Source: CAZRRV01 sp964602735
GTDB taxonomy: Bacteria > Bacillota > Clostridia > Oscillospirales > Acutalibacteraceae
Length of the DNA: 64,000 bases
Direction: 5' to 3'
Assembly: GCA_964602735.1 (NCBI GenBank)
Contig: CAZRRV010000002.1
Span: 26,394 to 90,393 of the forward strand
The stretch's first letter is position 1. Each line of letters starts with the position of its first letter. The position numbers and the translations under genes are program-made. Below the pieces are notes generated by a model. It saw only the letters and a program-made list of their open reading frames with translations, had not been told where the DNA came from and did not search any database. This document shows, piece after piece, positions 16,908-26,156 of the stretch.

Positions 16908-18206
16908 ATGAACGGAAAATCAATGTTTCGCGCCGCGGCTTTGTTTTGTGCCGTATCGGCTGTCGCGGTTTCGGTGTCGGGATGTTCGGGTGAGATTGCG
17001 GAACCGAATTACAGGGACGATAAAACGCTGCATATCGGGGCTTGGGTTTCTCCGCCTCCGGGTTATATTAACGACAGTACGTATAAAGACATCGCCGATT
17101 CCGGCATCAACTGTATTTACGCTCTGTATGAAAACGCCGGAGACGAAGCTACCGTGGCGGCGCTGAAACTGGCGGAGAAATACGGCATTAAATATCTTGT
17201 GCGCGACAGGAGCCTGGCGGATATTCCCGAGGAGGATTTTGAGGAATTGGTTCGCCCGAATATCGAACAATTCAAAGAATACCCCGCTTTTGCCGGAACG
17301 CTCGTTTCCGATGAACCGTCGGCCGACAAATTCGAGAAACTCGGCGCGCAGAGGAAGTTTTATAACGAAGTTTTGCCCGACAAGCTCTATTATGTGAACC
17401 TGCTCCCCACGTATTCATCGCCCGGCCAGCGCGGAATGTTGGGATACAGGGAGTATATTGACGAATATATTGAAAAAGTTAAACCTACGGTTGTGTCGTA
17501 CGACCATTACCCGCTCTTGAAAAATATAAACGGCACGTCGGTTACCGAAGATTATCTGCTGAATCTTGAAATTGTTTCAAAGGCCGCGAAAAAAGCCGGA
17601 ATCCCGTTTTGGAATTTTATTCAGACCATGGGGTTTAATTTAAGCAACCGCGAACCCGGTTATGAGGACATCCGCTGGCAGGCGTATACGACGCTTGCGT
17701 TCGGAGGGCAGGGAATTCAGCACTTTTGCTACTGGACCCCGACCGATTCGGGTAATGAAACATTCGGAAACGCCATGGTGGACCGTGAAGGAAATAAAAC
17801 TCCCGTTTATGAGTATGCCAGCAGGGTAAACCATGAACTTCTTAAATTCGATCACATTTTTCTGTCATACAAACCCGTAGGCCAGATGGTCCGGCCGGAA
17901 AAGGGCGCGCCCGCGCATACTTACATGGATGATCCTCTTAAGGAGTTTAAGCCCGTGAAAAGTGTCGAGGGCGGCCCCGTACTGATTGGGTGCTTTGAGG
18001 ACGGGAGCGGCAATTCAGCCGTTATGCTTGTCAACATGACCGACCCGGGGAAAATGGAATCCGTGAAAGTGTCCGTCGCTTTCAGGGGGGCGAGAGCGGT
18101 TAACGTTTATACCGAAGGGGAAAAGGAACGCGTGGCGCTTAAAAGCGGAAAAACGGAGATAGAACTTGGCGCGGGCGAAGGTAAATTCATTCAAATCTTA
18201 AAATAA
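16908..18206 (+). CDS. Lipoprotein with glycoside-hydrolase-like TIM barrel (paralogue 1)
   Basis: Lipobox VSGC (C26) after a signal peptide, so the protein is exported and lipid-anchored. The body looks like a clan-A-type (beta/alpha)8 barrel: HIGAWVSPPPG, GINCIYALYEN, KYLVRD, then FAGTLVSDEP (D135-E136-P137, a candidate acid/base site), YYVNLLPTY, SYDHYPL, and QAYTTLAFGGQGIQHFCYWTP, which resembles the late strands of GH42-like enzymes. A small C-terminal beta domain follows. Paralogue of the protein at 22860-24371. The start at 16908 follows an AGGAAAGG ribosome site. Glycoside hydrolase activity is inference; no established GH family is recognised. Confidence 0.7.
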   Translation: MNGKSMFRAAALFCAVSAVAVSVSGCSGEIAEPNYRDDKTLHIGAWVSPPPGYINDSTYKDIADSGINCIYALYENAGDEATVAALKLAEKYGIKYLVRDRSLADIPEEDFEELVRPNIEQFKEYPAFAGTLVSDEPSADKFEKLGAQRKFYNEVLPDKLYYVNLLPTYSSPGQRGMLGYREYIDEYIEKVKPTVVSYDHYPLLKNINGTSVTEDYLLNLEIVSKAAKKAGIPFWNFIQTMGFNLSNREPGYEDIRWQAYTTLAFGGQGIQHFCYWTPTDSGNETFGNAMVDREGNKTPVYEYASRVNHELLKFDHIFLSYKPVGQMVRPEKGAPAHTYMDDPLKEFKPVKSVEGGPVLIGCFEDGSGNSAVMLVNMTDPGKMESVKVSVAFRGARAVNVYTEGEKERVALKSGKTEIELGAGEGKFIQILK

Positions 18207-18220
18207 CGGAGGTAAACGAA

Positions 18221-19558
18221 ATGAGGAAAGCACTTCGTGTTGTCGCGGCGGCAATGGCCGTACTTATGTGCGTTGCGGCGCTCGCCGGATGCGGCGGCAG
18301 CGGCGGGGAAAATTCCGACGGGACTGCAACACTTAAAATTTCTTTTTTCAACGGCGGTTACGGCGATGAATGGATCAAGGCCATTGCCGATAAGTTTATG
18401 AAAGAACACAAAGATATAAAAATCGAGCTTGACCCCGATCCCGATATAACGCAGAAAATGACGACGCGTTTGGAATCCGGGGCGAATCTGCCCGACCTCG
18501 CCGCCACGCTGGCTTTCAACTGGCAGGAGTATGCCGCGAAAGGCTACCTGGAAGATATTTCCGATGTTTACGGCGCCGAAGTCGACGGTGTGCCAATGGC
18601 GGATAAAATTGTGGATGAAGACCGTGATGTGGGTAAGTACGCGGGCAAGTACTGGATGGTTCCGTGGGCCGATGTCTGTAACGGAATCATATACAATGAA
18701 ACGATGTTCCGGGATAACGGCTGGAGTGTCCCGAAAACCGTTGATGAAATGTTTGCGCTGATGGACAAGATCAAGGCCAAGGGCATCGCTCCTTTCGCGT
18801 TCGGCGGAAAGGTTATTTCGTATTGGGATTTCCCGGTTCTGGCGTGGTGGGCGCAGTATGAGGGAATGGACGGCATGAAGAATTTCCTCAAAATGGAGTC
18901 CCCCGACGTGTTCGGCCAGCAGGGCCGACTGAAAGCGCTTGAAATTTACGAAAGGATTATCAAAGACGAATCCAATTATGTAGACGGCGCTATGGGCATG
19001 GATCACACACAATCGCAGATGGCCTTTCTGCAGGGGAAAGCGGCGATGATTCCCAACGGCGCGTGGATTGAAAACGAGATGAGGAATTCTCTCCCCGACG
19101 GATTCAAGATGAAGATGATGCTTGCGCCGGCGATTGACGGGGCAAAAATGACCGATGTTTCAGTCTGCACCGCACAGGATCTGTTCTATATTCCGAAGAA
19201 AGCGAAGAACAAAGAGGCGGCCAAAGAGTTCCTTAAATTTATGGCGCGCGACGATATGCTTAAACTCTATACGGAAAAAACCGGCGGGCCGCGTCCGTTT
19301 AAGTACGATATGGACGGAATCGAGGGGTTGAGCGAATTCAGCGCCGATGTTCTCGACAAGTGGAGCAAGGCGAATAAAGTTTATATGTATTCCGATAATC
19401 CCGTTTATTTTATGAAATATTATTATTGGCCCGCCGCCGGCGCTCCTTATTCGAGCATTCAGGTCGGCGACGAAACCGCGGCATCGGCGTTTAGCGCGGA
19501 TCTGGATTTCGCGAAAGAAAACTGGGACGCGACAAGGCAGGAGCTCGGCTTGAGTTAA
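18221..19558 (+). CDS. ABC sugar transporter, extracellular solute-binding lipoprotein
   Basis: Family 1 (CUT1-type) solute-binding protein: lipobox LAGC (C24), then TLKISFFNGGYGDEWIKAIADKFMKEHKDIKIEL, the usual start of the mature domain. The 445-aa protein should deliver an oligosaccharide to the two permeases at 19583 and 21974. It is the second gene of the G-tract operon, 14 bp after the first TIM-barrel lipoprotein, which suggests the substrate is that protein's product. Confidence 0.92.
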   Translation: MRKALRVVAAAMAVLMCVAALAGCGGSGGENSDGTATLKISFFNGGYGDEWIKAIADKFMKEHKDIKIELDPDPDITQKMTTRLESGANLPDLAATLAFNWQEYAAKGYLEDISDVYGAEVDGVPMADKIVDEDRDVGKYAGKYWMVPWADVCNGIIYNETMFRDNGWSVPKTVDEMFALMDKIKAKGIAPFAFGGKVISYWDFPVLAWWAQYEGMDGMKNFLKMESPDVFGQQGRLKALEIYERIIKDESNYVDGAMGMDHTQSQMAFLQGKAAMIPNGAWIENEMRNSLPDGFKMKMMLAPAIDGAKMTDVSVCTAQDLFYIPKKAKNKEAAKEFLKFMARDDMLKLYTEKTGGPRPFKYDMDGIEGLSEFSADVLDKWSKANKVYMYSDNPVYFMKYYYWPAAGAPYSSIQVGDETAASAFSADLDFAKENWDATRQELGLS

Positions 19559-19582
19559 AACATAAAGGCGGAGGGTGAAAAT

Positions 19583-20521
19583 ATGAGCGTCGGCGCCGTG
19601 AAAAAGCATACCGGCCCGGGAATGAATACAAAAGCCAAACGCGCGGTTTTTATCACGCTGATGCTTCTGTTCCCGGTACTTCACATGCTGGTGTTCACCG
19701 TTTATATAAATTTAGACACTATTCTTCTCTGCTTTCAGAGGTTCAATTTTTCCACGGGGAAAACCGAGTTTGCGGGGCTTTACTGGTTCAGGTATTTTTT
19801 CAAGCAGCTTGCGTCGTCTTACGCGCTGCGCCGCTCCTTTGTGAACTCTCTTTTGTTTATTCCGGTAACGAACTTTATTTTACTTCCGCTTTCCGTGATT
19901 GCCGCGTATTTCCTGTTTAAGCAAATCCCGTTTTACCGGATGTACCGCGTGGTTTTCTTTATTCCGTCGATCATCTCCATTGTGATTATGACCATGGCAT
20001 TCTCGTTTATGTTCGACAGCACGTTCGGTGTGGTGAACGATCTGCTGGGCAAGCTGGGGCTGGAGTCGCTGCAGCATGTCTGGCTGGGAGACCCGGATAC
20101 CGCGATGCCTATGGTGTTCCTTTACTGCGTGTGGTCCGGTATCGGTTACAATGTTGTTCTGCTGGGCGGCGCCATGGGCAGAATACCGGAGGAACTGATC
20201 GAATACGGAAGACTTGAGGGGATAGGGCTCGGCGCCGAACTTACCCGCGTTGTTATTCCGATGACATGGCCCACCATTTCCACCCTTTTCGTCACCGGCA
20301 CCACGTCCGCGTTTACCATTTTCATGCAACCGAAACTCCTTACCGCCGGAGGGCCGAACTTCAGTTCTTCAACCATAGGCCTGTATGTGGTTCAGCAGAC
20401 AGAGAACAATCAGCTTAACTGGGCGGCTACGGTCGGCGTGATGTTTTCCGTTCTGGGAATCATTATTGTGCTGGCGATTAAATCCGTTGTAGACCGCATC
20501 GGTACCGATGTGGAATATTAA
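19583..20521 (+). CDS. ABC sugar transporter permease, UgpA/MalF type
   Basis: The 312-aa inner-membrane protein has about six hydrophobic segments and the cytoplasmic EAA-like loop EYGRLEGIGLGAELTRVVIPMTWPTI that contacts the ATPase. Good RBS (GGAGGGTGA) before the ATG. The partner permease is separated from it by a surface-protein gene. No ATPase gene is in the cluster; CUT1 systems often share an MsmK-like ATPase encoded elsewhere. Confidence 0.92.
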   Translation: MSVGAVKKHTGPGMNTKAKRAVFITLMLLFPVLHMLVFTVYINLDTILLCFQRFNFSTGKTEFAGLYWFRYFFKQLASSYALRRSFVNSLLFIPVTNFILLPLSVIAAYFLFKQIPFYRMYRVVFFIPSIISIVIMTMAFSFMFDSTFGVVNDLLGKLGLESLQHVWLGDPDTAMPMVFLYCVWSGIGYNVVLLGGAMGRIPEELIEYGRLEGIGLGAELTRVVIPMTWPTISTLFVTGTTSAFTIFMQPKLLTAGGPNFSSSTIGLYVVQQTENNQLNWAATVGVMFSVLGIIIVLAIKSVVDRIGTDVEY

Positions 20522-20550
20522 ATAATAAACAGAAAGCAGGAATGATGATT

Positions 20551-21900
20551 ATGAAAAAACGTATTGTGGCGTTTGCCGTGTGCCTTGCGGTGCTGATTTC
20601 GGCGGTGTGCGCCGGGCTTTCGGTTTTCGCGGACGAAGAAATCGACGAATCGGTTGTGTTTTTCGACGACTTCAGCGAGGACGGGATCGCCGAAAATTAC
20701 GTTCCCGCCTACGGTGCGAATCTCACCGTCAAAGACGGGAGGCTTGTTTTCAACAGTCCCGCGGCGCCCGAAGCATCATCGGGAGCGTATCCCGGATTTG
20801 CGGTAAACCTGCCCGAGAAACTCCCCGAAAGTTATACCGTTTCCTTTGATTTCAATCCGGTGGGGATGCCGCAGCCGATGTTTCTCGAGGTTGGATGCGA
20901 TACCGCCGCTGTGCCCGGGAACTGGTGGACCGGGGGCAATCTCTATACAATGCTTCAGTTGCATCCCGATGCGTATCTTTTTTCGGATTCGGAAAATGCC
21001 GGCAGTTACCTTGACTTTTCAACGAACAGCGGAACCGATACTCCCGAAACAGAGGAACAGGTAGCGGGGCAGCCGTGGAACGGAGCTCACTACAAAGCGT
21101 GGATCGCCGATTCTTTCGGGGATGAGCGTTATACCGCGGGGAGCATGGAAGACGCGGGAGCGCTTATGAGTATGCGCATTGTGTTTGACAAAACAGGCGA
21201 TACTCCCGAGGTTCGCGTTTATTACAAACGCGATATCGATCCCGAGTGGCATCTCGGAATCGAGCGCGCTGCTTTCACAGGACTGAAAAAAACGGCCGGT
21301 TATATTGCGTTCCAGTCGAGCGTGGCGGGTGATTTCATCATAGATAACCTGAAAATCGAAACGGATATTCCCGTAAAACAGAATTTGACCCCCGAATCCG
21401 GCGACTTTGCGTTTAACAGCGCGGATTATTCCGTCACCGAGGCCGAAGACGGAACGAAAACGGTTAACGTACCCGTCGGAACCACTGTACAGCAGCTCAT
21501 AGACGCCATCTCCACGAAAGACGCGGAAGTTGACGTGTATGTTTCCTCCGCGGCCGCTCCCGACGGCCCCGTAGACAGCAGCCTTGTGATTTCCGCTGGG
21601 AACGTGGGCGAGGGTTCGCTTTATGTGAATCTTGTAAAGAACGGCACGGTTATCGGCACTTATCTGATCACCCCGGTTGAAAAATCTCAGAATCAATCTT
21701 CGCAGCCCGGGAATTCCGGGAATGGTACCGATCCGTCGGGCGGCGGGGCGAACAACGGTGCCGGAAATTCCGCGGGCAGCGGAACCGTTCCTCCGCAAAC
21801 CGGAGACGCTTTCCCGCTCGGAGCAACGGCGGCGGTTGCGGTTGCCGCCGCATGCGCCGTCTGCGCCGCCGTGGCTTTCGGGAAAAAATCACGCGGATAA
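20551..21900 (+). CDS. Surface protein with lectin-like domain and PQTG sorting signal (paralogue 1)
   Basis: Signal peptide (MKKRIVAFAVCLAVLISAVCAGLSVFA), then a concanavalin-like beta-sandwich (FFDDFSEDGIAENY start, DFIIDNLKIE end; about residues 30-270). A small beta domain follows (FNSADYSVTEAEDGTKTVNVPVGTTVQQLIDAI, similar to modules in clostridial cellulosomal proteins), then a Gly/Asn/Ser linker, and a C-terminal PPQTGD motif (about 414-419 of this start), hydrophobic stretch and basic tail. This is a sortase signal of the Clostridia P-x-T-G type. I prefer the ATG at 20551 over 20542 because of spacing to AGCAGG. Probable wall-attached glycan-binding protein; ligand unknown. Confidence 0.75.
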   Translation: MKKRIVAFAVCLAVLISAVCAGLSVFADEEIDESVVFFDDFSEDGIAENYVPAYGANLTVKDGRLVFNSPAAPEASSGAYPGFAVNLPEKLPESYTVSFDFNPVGMPQPMFLEVGCDTAAVPGNWWTGGNLYTMLQLHPDAYLFSDSENAGSYLDFSTNSGTDTPETEEQVAGQPWNGAHYKAWIADSFGDERYTAGSMEDAGALMSMRIVFDKTGDTPEVRVYYKRDIDPEWHLGIERAAFTGLKKTAGYIAFQSSVAGDFIIDNLKIETDIPVKQNLTPESGDFAFNSADYSVTEAEDGTKTVNVPVGTTVQQLIDAISTKDAEVDVYVSSAAAPDGPVDSSLVISAGNVGEGSLYVNLVKNGTVIGTYLITPVEKSQNQSSQPGNSGNGTDPSGGGANNGAGNSAGSGTVPPQTGDAFPLGATAAVAVAAACAVCAAVAFGKKSRG

Positions 21901-21973
21901 GATTTTGTGCCTGTAAGCGCGCGGGAGCGCCCGTCGGCGTTCCCGCGTTCCTGCGGCATATTGCTGGAGCGAG

Positions 21974-22822
21974 GTGTTCGGCTTGAAAACTTCCCGGCCA
22001 CACAAGGTAGTCTTCGCTTTTGTGTCGGCGCTGTTTTTTCTTTATATGCTCACGCTTATTTTCCCGTTTGCCTGGATGCTTGTGAATTCTTTGAAAACAA
22101 ACATGGATTTTTTTCAGAATATCTGGAATTTCCCGTCAAAGCCGCTGTTTGACAATTATGTGAACGTCTGGAAACAGATGAATCTGCTGGTGTACTTCGG
22201 CAATTCCTTCAAAATCACCCTGTTGGGCACGCTTGTCGGTATTCTCTCCTCGTCCATGGCGGCTTATGTGATTGCGAAATACAAATTCAGACTGTCGAAA
22301 TTTCTTTACTCGTTGGCTATCGTTGTAATGCTTATACCCTCTGTCGGCACTGTCGCGGCGTTATACGGCTTTATGGTGAATACTCATCTTTACGATACTC
22401 ACCTCGGACTGGTTCTGCTTTACGCGGGAGGATTCGGATTTAATTTCATTCTTCTTTACGGGTTTTTCAAAAGCATAAGCTGGAGTTATGCCGAAGCCGG
22501 ATTTGTAGACGGCGCCAGCGATGCGCAGGTGTTCCTGCATATTATGTTGCCGCAGGCGAGATCCGGCATTATAGCGGTGTCGATTATTCAGGCTATCAAT
22601 GTCTGGAATGATTATTTCAACCCGTATATGTTTTTGAATGATAAAAATAAAATGACGCTTGCCGTGGGAATTTATAATCTCACGCTGGAACAGTCTTACG
22701 CGGCCGACTGGCCGAAACTGTTCGCCGCAATGATAATTTCCGCAGTTCCGATTTTGATTGTTTATGCGCTGTTTTCGAATACGATAGTGGAGAACACCGT
22801 TGCCGGCGGGCTGAAAGGCTGA
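21974..22822 (+). CDS. ABC sugar transporter permease, MalG type
   Basis: The 282-aa membrane protein has about six segments and a C-terminal EAA loop (EAGFVDGASDAQVFLHIMLPQARSGI). It pairs with the permease at 19583-20521. The start is uncertain: GTG at 21974 or TTG at 21983, the latter with better RBS spacing (GAGGTG). A surface-protein gene inserted between the two permease genes is an uncommon arrangement. Confidence 0.92.
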   Translation: MFGLKTSRPHKVVFAFVSALFFLYMLTLIFPFAWMLVNSLKTNMDFFQNIWNFPSKPLFDNYVNVWKQMNLLVYFGNSFKITLLGTLVGILSSSMAAYVIAKYKFRLSKFLYSLAIVVMLIPSVGTVAALYGFMVNTHLYDTHLGLVLLYAGGFGFNFILLYGFFKSISWSYAEAGFVDGASDAQVFLHIMLPQARSGIIAVSIIQAINVWNDYFNPYMFLNDKNKMTLAVGIYNLTLEQSYAADWPKLFAAMIISAVPILIVYALFSNTIVENTVAGGLKG

Positions 22823-22859
22823 GAGAGAACCGTTCCGGCGACGGAGAGGAGGAAAATCA

Positions 22860-24371
22860 ATGCGAAAGTCAGGAATACGGCTTTTTGCCGGTTTAACCGC
22901 TTTGTTGTTGGTATCGGCTTTGATCTCCGGCTGCGGAGGAAACGGTAAAGGAACGGGTTCTTCGGGGTCGGAAAAGCGCGAACTCGTAGATTCCGAAATT
23001 GATTCGGCCGGCGGGGATTCGCTTGAAAGCGATGCCGGGTCTTCCGGCGGCGCGGTTTCGCAGGGGCAGGGCGGAGGGAACTCCGCGGTTTCGCCCGGAT
23101 CCGGGAGTGCCGCGTCTGTGCCTTCCGAACAGGGAAGCACCGGGGGCAAATATCCTCCTCTCGGCGCCGATGTTATGCCGATAGGCGCGTGGGTCGCTCC
23201 CCCGCGCGCGGGAGTTAAGAACAATAATCCCAGTTTTATTACCGATGCTCAGTATAAAATGTTAGGGGAATCCGGGATCAATCTGATTTACAGCCTGTAC
23301 GAAAACTACGGGCCGAATTCGGAAGAGGTAAAGCAGTCGCTTGACCTGTGCCAAAAATACGGACTGAAATATCTGGTTCGCGATGCCAACATCAACGAAC
23401 CCGATGAGGAAAGTATGCGTGAAACGCTGCAGGAATACGCGAAACATCCTGCATTCGCCGGAGTTAACGTTCGCGACGAACCGGGAACCGTGTCGTTTGA
23501 GCAGTTCGGGGAGCAGCACGTGACATTCAAAAAGCTGGCGCCCGACAAATATTTTTATATAAATCTGCTTCCGTCTTATGCCACGCCGGCTCAGCTCCTT
23601 TACGGAGCGGCTACCTCGGCGCAGTCCGGCACCGTGACGCATACGGAATATCTCGACCGGTTTATCAAAACCGTTAAGCCGCGTTTTCTTTCCTACGATT
23701 ATTACGCCATTAACGGCGCGGCGGGCACCGTGCAGAACGGGTATTTCAAAGAACTTTCGACTTTCCGCAAACTGGGGCTTCAAAACAACATTCCCTTCTG
23801 GGTGTTCGTGCAGGCCTGCAGTTACGGCGACGCGAGCCGGCGACCGAACAGGGCGGAGATCATGTGGCAGGTAAACACTTCTCTTGCGTACGGAGCCAAG
23901 GGCATTCAGTATTTCTGTTATTTCACACCCATTGAAAGCGATGATTTCCAGGGAAGTTTTATCGATAAAAACGGCAGGAAGACCGAGATTTACACCTACG
24001 GGCAGGAGGCGAATCGCCAGATCGCCGCGGTAGACGATGTGCTGATGAACAGCGTAAGCAAGGGTGTAATCGTTACCGGGAAATCGCCGGATTCGTCAAT
24101 TCCCGCGGGAGATAAGCTTTCGAAATACGGTTCCCTTACGGATGTTACCGCTTCGGGATCGGGATTTCTTACCGGGTGTTTTGACTGCGGCGGGAAGAAC
24201 GTGTTTTATGTTGTGAACAATTCTATCACGTTGAACGGTACGGTTACGTTAAAGTTTTCAAAGTCCGTAAGCGGCAGGTATGTGTACAACGCCGCGTCGA
24301 GGAATTTCTCCGGGTTGTCGCTTGCACTCACGCTGAACGCTGGCGAGGGAGTGCTTGTGGCGCTGTCATAA
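22860..24371 (+). CDS. Lipoprotein with glycoside-hydrolase-like TIM barrel (paralogue 2)
   Basis: Lipobox ISGC (C25), then about 70 residues of Gly/Ser-rich linker, then a barrel clearly related to 16908-18206: IGAWVAPP, GINLIYSLYENYG, KYLVRDANI, FAGVNVRDEP (D206-E207-P208), YINLLPSYATP, LSYDYYAI, and NTSLAYGAKGIQYFCYFTPIE. The shared DEP after a beta strand and the late Y-F-C-Y segment mark likely active-site positions. The long linker, absent in paralogue 1, would hold the domain away from the membrane. Function inferred as glycan hydrolysis or binding. Confidence 0.7.
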   Translation: MRKSGIRLFAGLTALLLVSALISGCGGNGKGTGSSGSEKRELVDSEIDSAGGDSLESDAGSSGGAVSQGQGGGNSAVSPGSGSAASVPSEQGSTGGKYPPLGADVMPIGAWVAPPRAGVKNNNPSFITDAQYKMLGESGINLIYSLYENYGPNSEEVKQSLDLCQKYGLKYLVRDANINEPDEESMRETLQEYAKHPAFAGVNVRDEPGTVSFEQFGEQHVTFKKLAPDKYFYINLLPSYATPAQLLYGAATSAQSGTVTHTEYLDRFIKTVKPRFLSYDYYAINGAAGTVQNGYFKELSTFRKLGLQNNIPFWVFVQACSYGDASRRPNRAEIMWQVNTSLAYGAKGIQYFCYFTPIESDDFQGSFIDKNGRKTEIYTYGQEANRQIAAVDDVLMNSVSKGVIVTGKSPDSSIPAGDKLSKYGSLTDVTASGSGFLTGCFDCGGKNVFYVVNNSITLNGTVTLKFSKSVSGRYVYNAASRNFSGLSLALTLNAGEGVLVALS

Positions 24372-24394
24372 TTTTATATTCAGGAAAGGATCGG

Positions 24395-25723
24395 GTGAGC
24401 TGTATGCTTAAAAAACTGTTGTCTTTTGTTGTCGCCGCGTCGTTTCTCCTGTTTTGTTGCGGCATTGTGTCCCCGGTTTTTGCCGCGCCGAAAGTTCTGT
24501 TCAGCGATGACTTCTCTTCCGGAAATCTTAACAAATGGATAAATCCGGTTCTGGACGATGATCCGAAGACGGACGATCAGGGCTGTGCGGCCGGAATCGG
24601 AAAGGTGAGCGGGGGAGTCCTGAACATCGACAATTCCAAGCCGGTGTACGACAAGAATGTGGCAAGTGAATTTTTCTATATCAACGCGAGAAATTTGAAT
24701 ATAAAAAATTTCACCTTGACCATGAAGGTAAAAGCCGATCCGTCTTCTTTCACTGAGCAAAATCCGTGGCTCGGGGTGTGTTTCCGTAAAAGCCTTAACG
24801 GGCAGCCGGCGCTTGAGCGCTATAACGGCTGCAGCAATTTGATGGCCACGATACGGTTTACGAAAGATAAAACGATTGCTTCGGAAATTTACCGTAACTA
24901 TGCGGGTGCGTCCCCGGCTTCGAGAAAGCCGAAAGCGGGAAGTCCGTATACCGGCGATGTTTCGGGGTTTGTTACGTGGCGGCTGGAAGTAAATGATGCG
25001 TCTGTTAAAAGCTATGTGAACAATACTCTTGTCGGCGAGATTGAATATAAAAATCTTAATGAAGCCGGCGCCATCGGAATTCATTGCACGTTGTTTAAGG
25101 GGCAAATTGACGATATTGTTATCACGGAATATGCGGCCGGAGGCGGCACCGCAGGTTCTGCTCCCGTACAGTCGGCGGCATCTTCCGACAAATCGGATTC
25201 AAAGCCGAATCCCGGCGGTTCGACATCGTCTTCACAGGTTCAGGGCGGGGCTTCGGTTCCGTCTTCGGGCTCGTCCGGCGGTACGGAAAGCGAAATTCAG
25301 CCGGGAAGCGGGGCGGCTGTCCTTTCTCCGAAATACAAAGACGTTACGGTTGACGGTACGTTTAAGGTGATAAAACTGAGCCGCGCCCTTAAAGTAAAAG
25401 AGTTGCTCGACAGTTTTACGCTACCCGAAGGCTGTTCGCTGAAAATTGTGGATAATAACGGAACGGATATTGACGATGAAAACGCCGATGTGACCGACAC
25501 GATGAAGGTAGTGATGATTAACGGCGGGGAAACCGTGGAATATGAGATCAACCTCGATTTCGATCCCGCCGGGGATACGTCGGATTCCGGGAACGGAGGC
25601 CTTCCCGTCGGGGCTGTTATCGGCATTGTTGCCGTGGCTGTCGTTATCTGCACCGCGGTCGTGCTGTTTGTCCTTTGGAAGAAAGGTAAAATTTTTGCAA
25701 AAAAACCTGACGGAGGCAGATGA
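24395..25723 (+). CDS. Membrane-anchored lectin-like surface protein (paralogue 2)
   Basis: Signal peptide (MLKKLLSFVVAASFLLFCCGIVSPVFA), concanavalin-like domain (FSDDFSSGNLNKWINP to DDIVITEYA), Ser/Gly linker, a second small beta domain (SPKYKDVTVDGTFKVIKLSRALKVKELLDSF, alignable with that of the protein at 20551) and a C-terminal membrane helix plus KKGKIFAKK tail instead of a PQTG signal. So the paralogues share layout but differ in anchoring. GTG at 24395 or ATG at 24404 are both possible starts. A weak hairpin follows the stop. Confidence 0.72.
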   Translation: MSCMLKKLLSFVVAASFLLFCCGIVSPVFAAPKVLFSDDFSSGNLNKWINPVLDDDPKTDDQGCAAGIGKVSGGVLNIDNSKPVYDKNVASEFFYINARNLNIKNFTLTMKVKADPSSFTEQNPWLGVCFRKSLNGQPALERYNGCSNLMATIRFTKDKTIASEIYRNYAGASPASRKPKAGSPYTGDVSGFVTWRLEVNDASVKSYVNNTLVGEIEYKNLNEAGAIGIHCTLFKGQIDDIVITEYAAGGGTAGSAPVQSAASSDKSDSKPNPGGSTSSSQVQGGASVPSSGSSGGTESEIQPGSGAAVLSPKYKDVTVDGTFKVIKLSRALKVKELLDSFTLPEGCSLKIVDNNGTDIDDENADVTDTMKVVMINGGETVEYEINLDFDPAGDTSDSGNGGLPVGAVIGIVAVAVVICTAVVLFVLWKKGKIFAKKPDGGR

Positions 25724-25963
25724 ACCGGGGGTTAACGGTTTGTTCTTTCTCACCGGATGCGAATACGGGAGTGGTTTACCGTGCGGGAGGATTTTGGTTG
25801 CGCGGATAAGTTGCGCGCGATCGGTTCCGGATTGTCTCAAAATTTCCTAATCGCGGTGTAAAAACGGATTTAGCCGGGGAACGGCCGGATTCTGCCGGTG
25901 CGTTTTCCGGCTTTTGCCGTAAGAAGGAATTCGGTTGTGAACGGCCGGGGAATAAATAGCGTG

Positions 25964-25993
25964 TTGTAAAAAACGTCAATTCCGCTGTATTAT
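25964..25993 (+). promoter_or_regulatory. Possible promoter upstream of the rhamnosidase
   Basis: TTGTAA (25964-25969), 18-nt spacer, TATTAT (25988-25993). It lies just left of the assembly gap, so the true distance to the next gene is unknown. Confidence 0.4.
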
Positions 25994-26044
25994 ACCCCGG
26001 TTCGGAAAGCACGTGCATCTTTCGCGCAGGGAACTTGCGCATAT

Positions 26045-26144
26045 NNNNNNNNNNNNNNNNNNNNNNNNNNNNNNNNNNNNNNNNNNNNNNNNNNNNNNNN
26101 NNNNNNNNNNNNNNNNNNNNNNNNNNNNNNNNNNNNNNNNNNNN
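26045..26144. other. Scaffold gap of 100 N
   Basis: Exactly 100 N, the conventional placeholder for a gap of unknown length. Any apparent protein running through it is artificial. Confidence 0.98.
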
Positions 26145-26156
26145 AAGGCGGGCATT

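Noticed and set aside
26013..26156. Continuous reading frame running from left of the first gap into the rhamnosidase
   Set aside because: It reads through the 100 N; the rhamnosidase has its own RBS and ATG at 26157.
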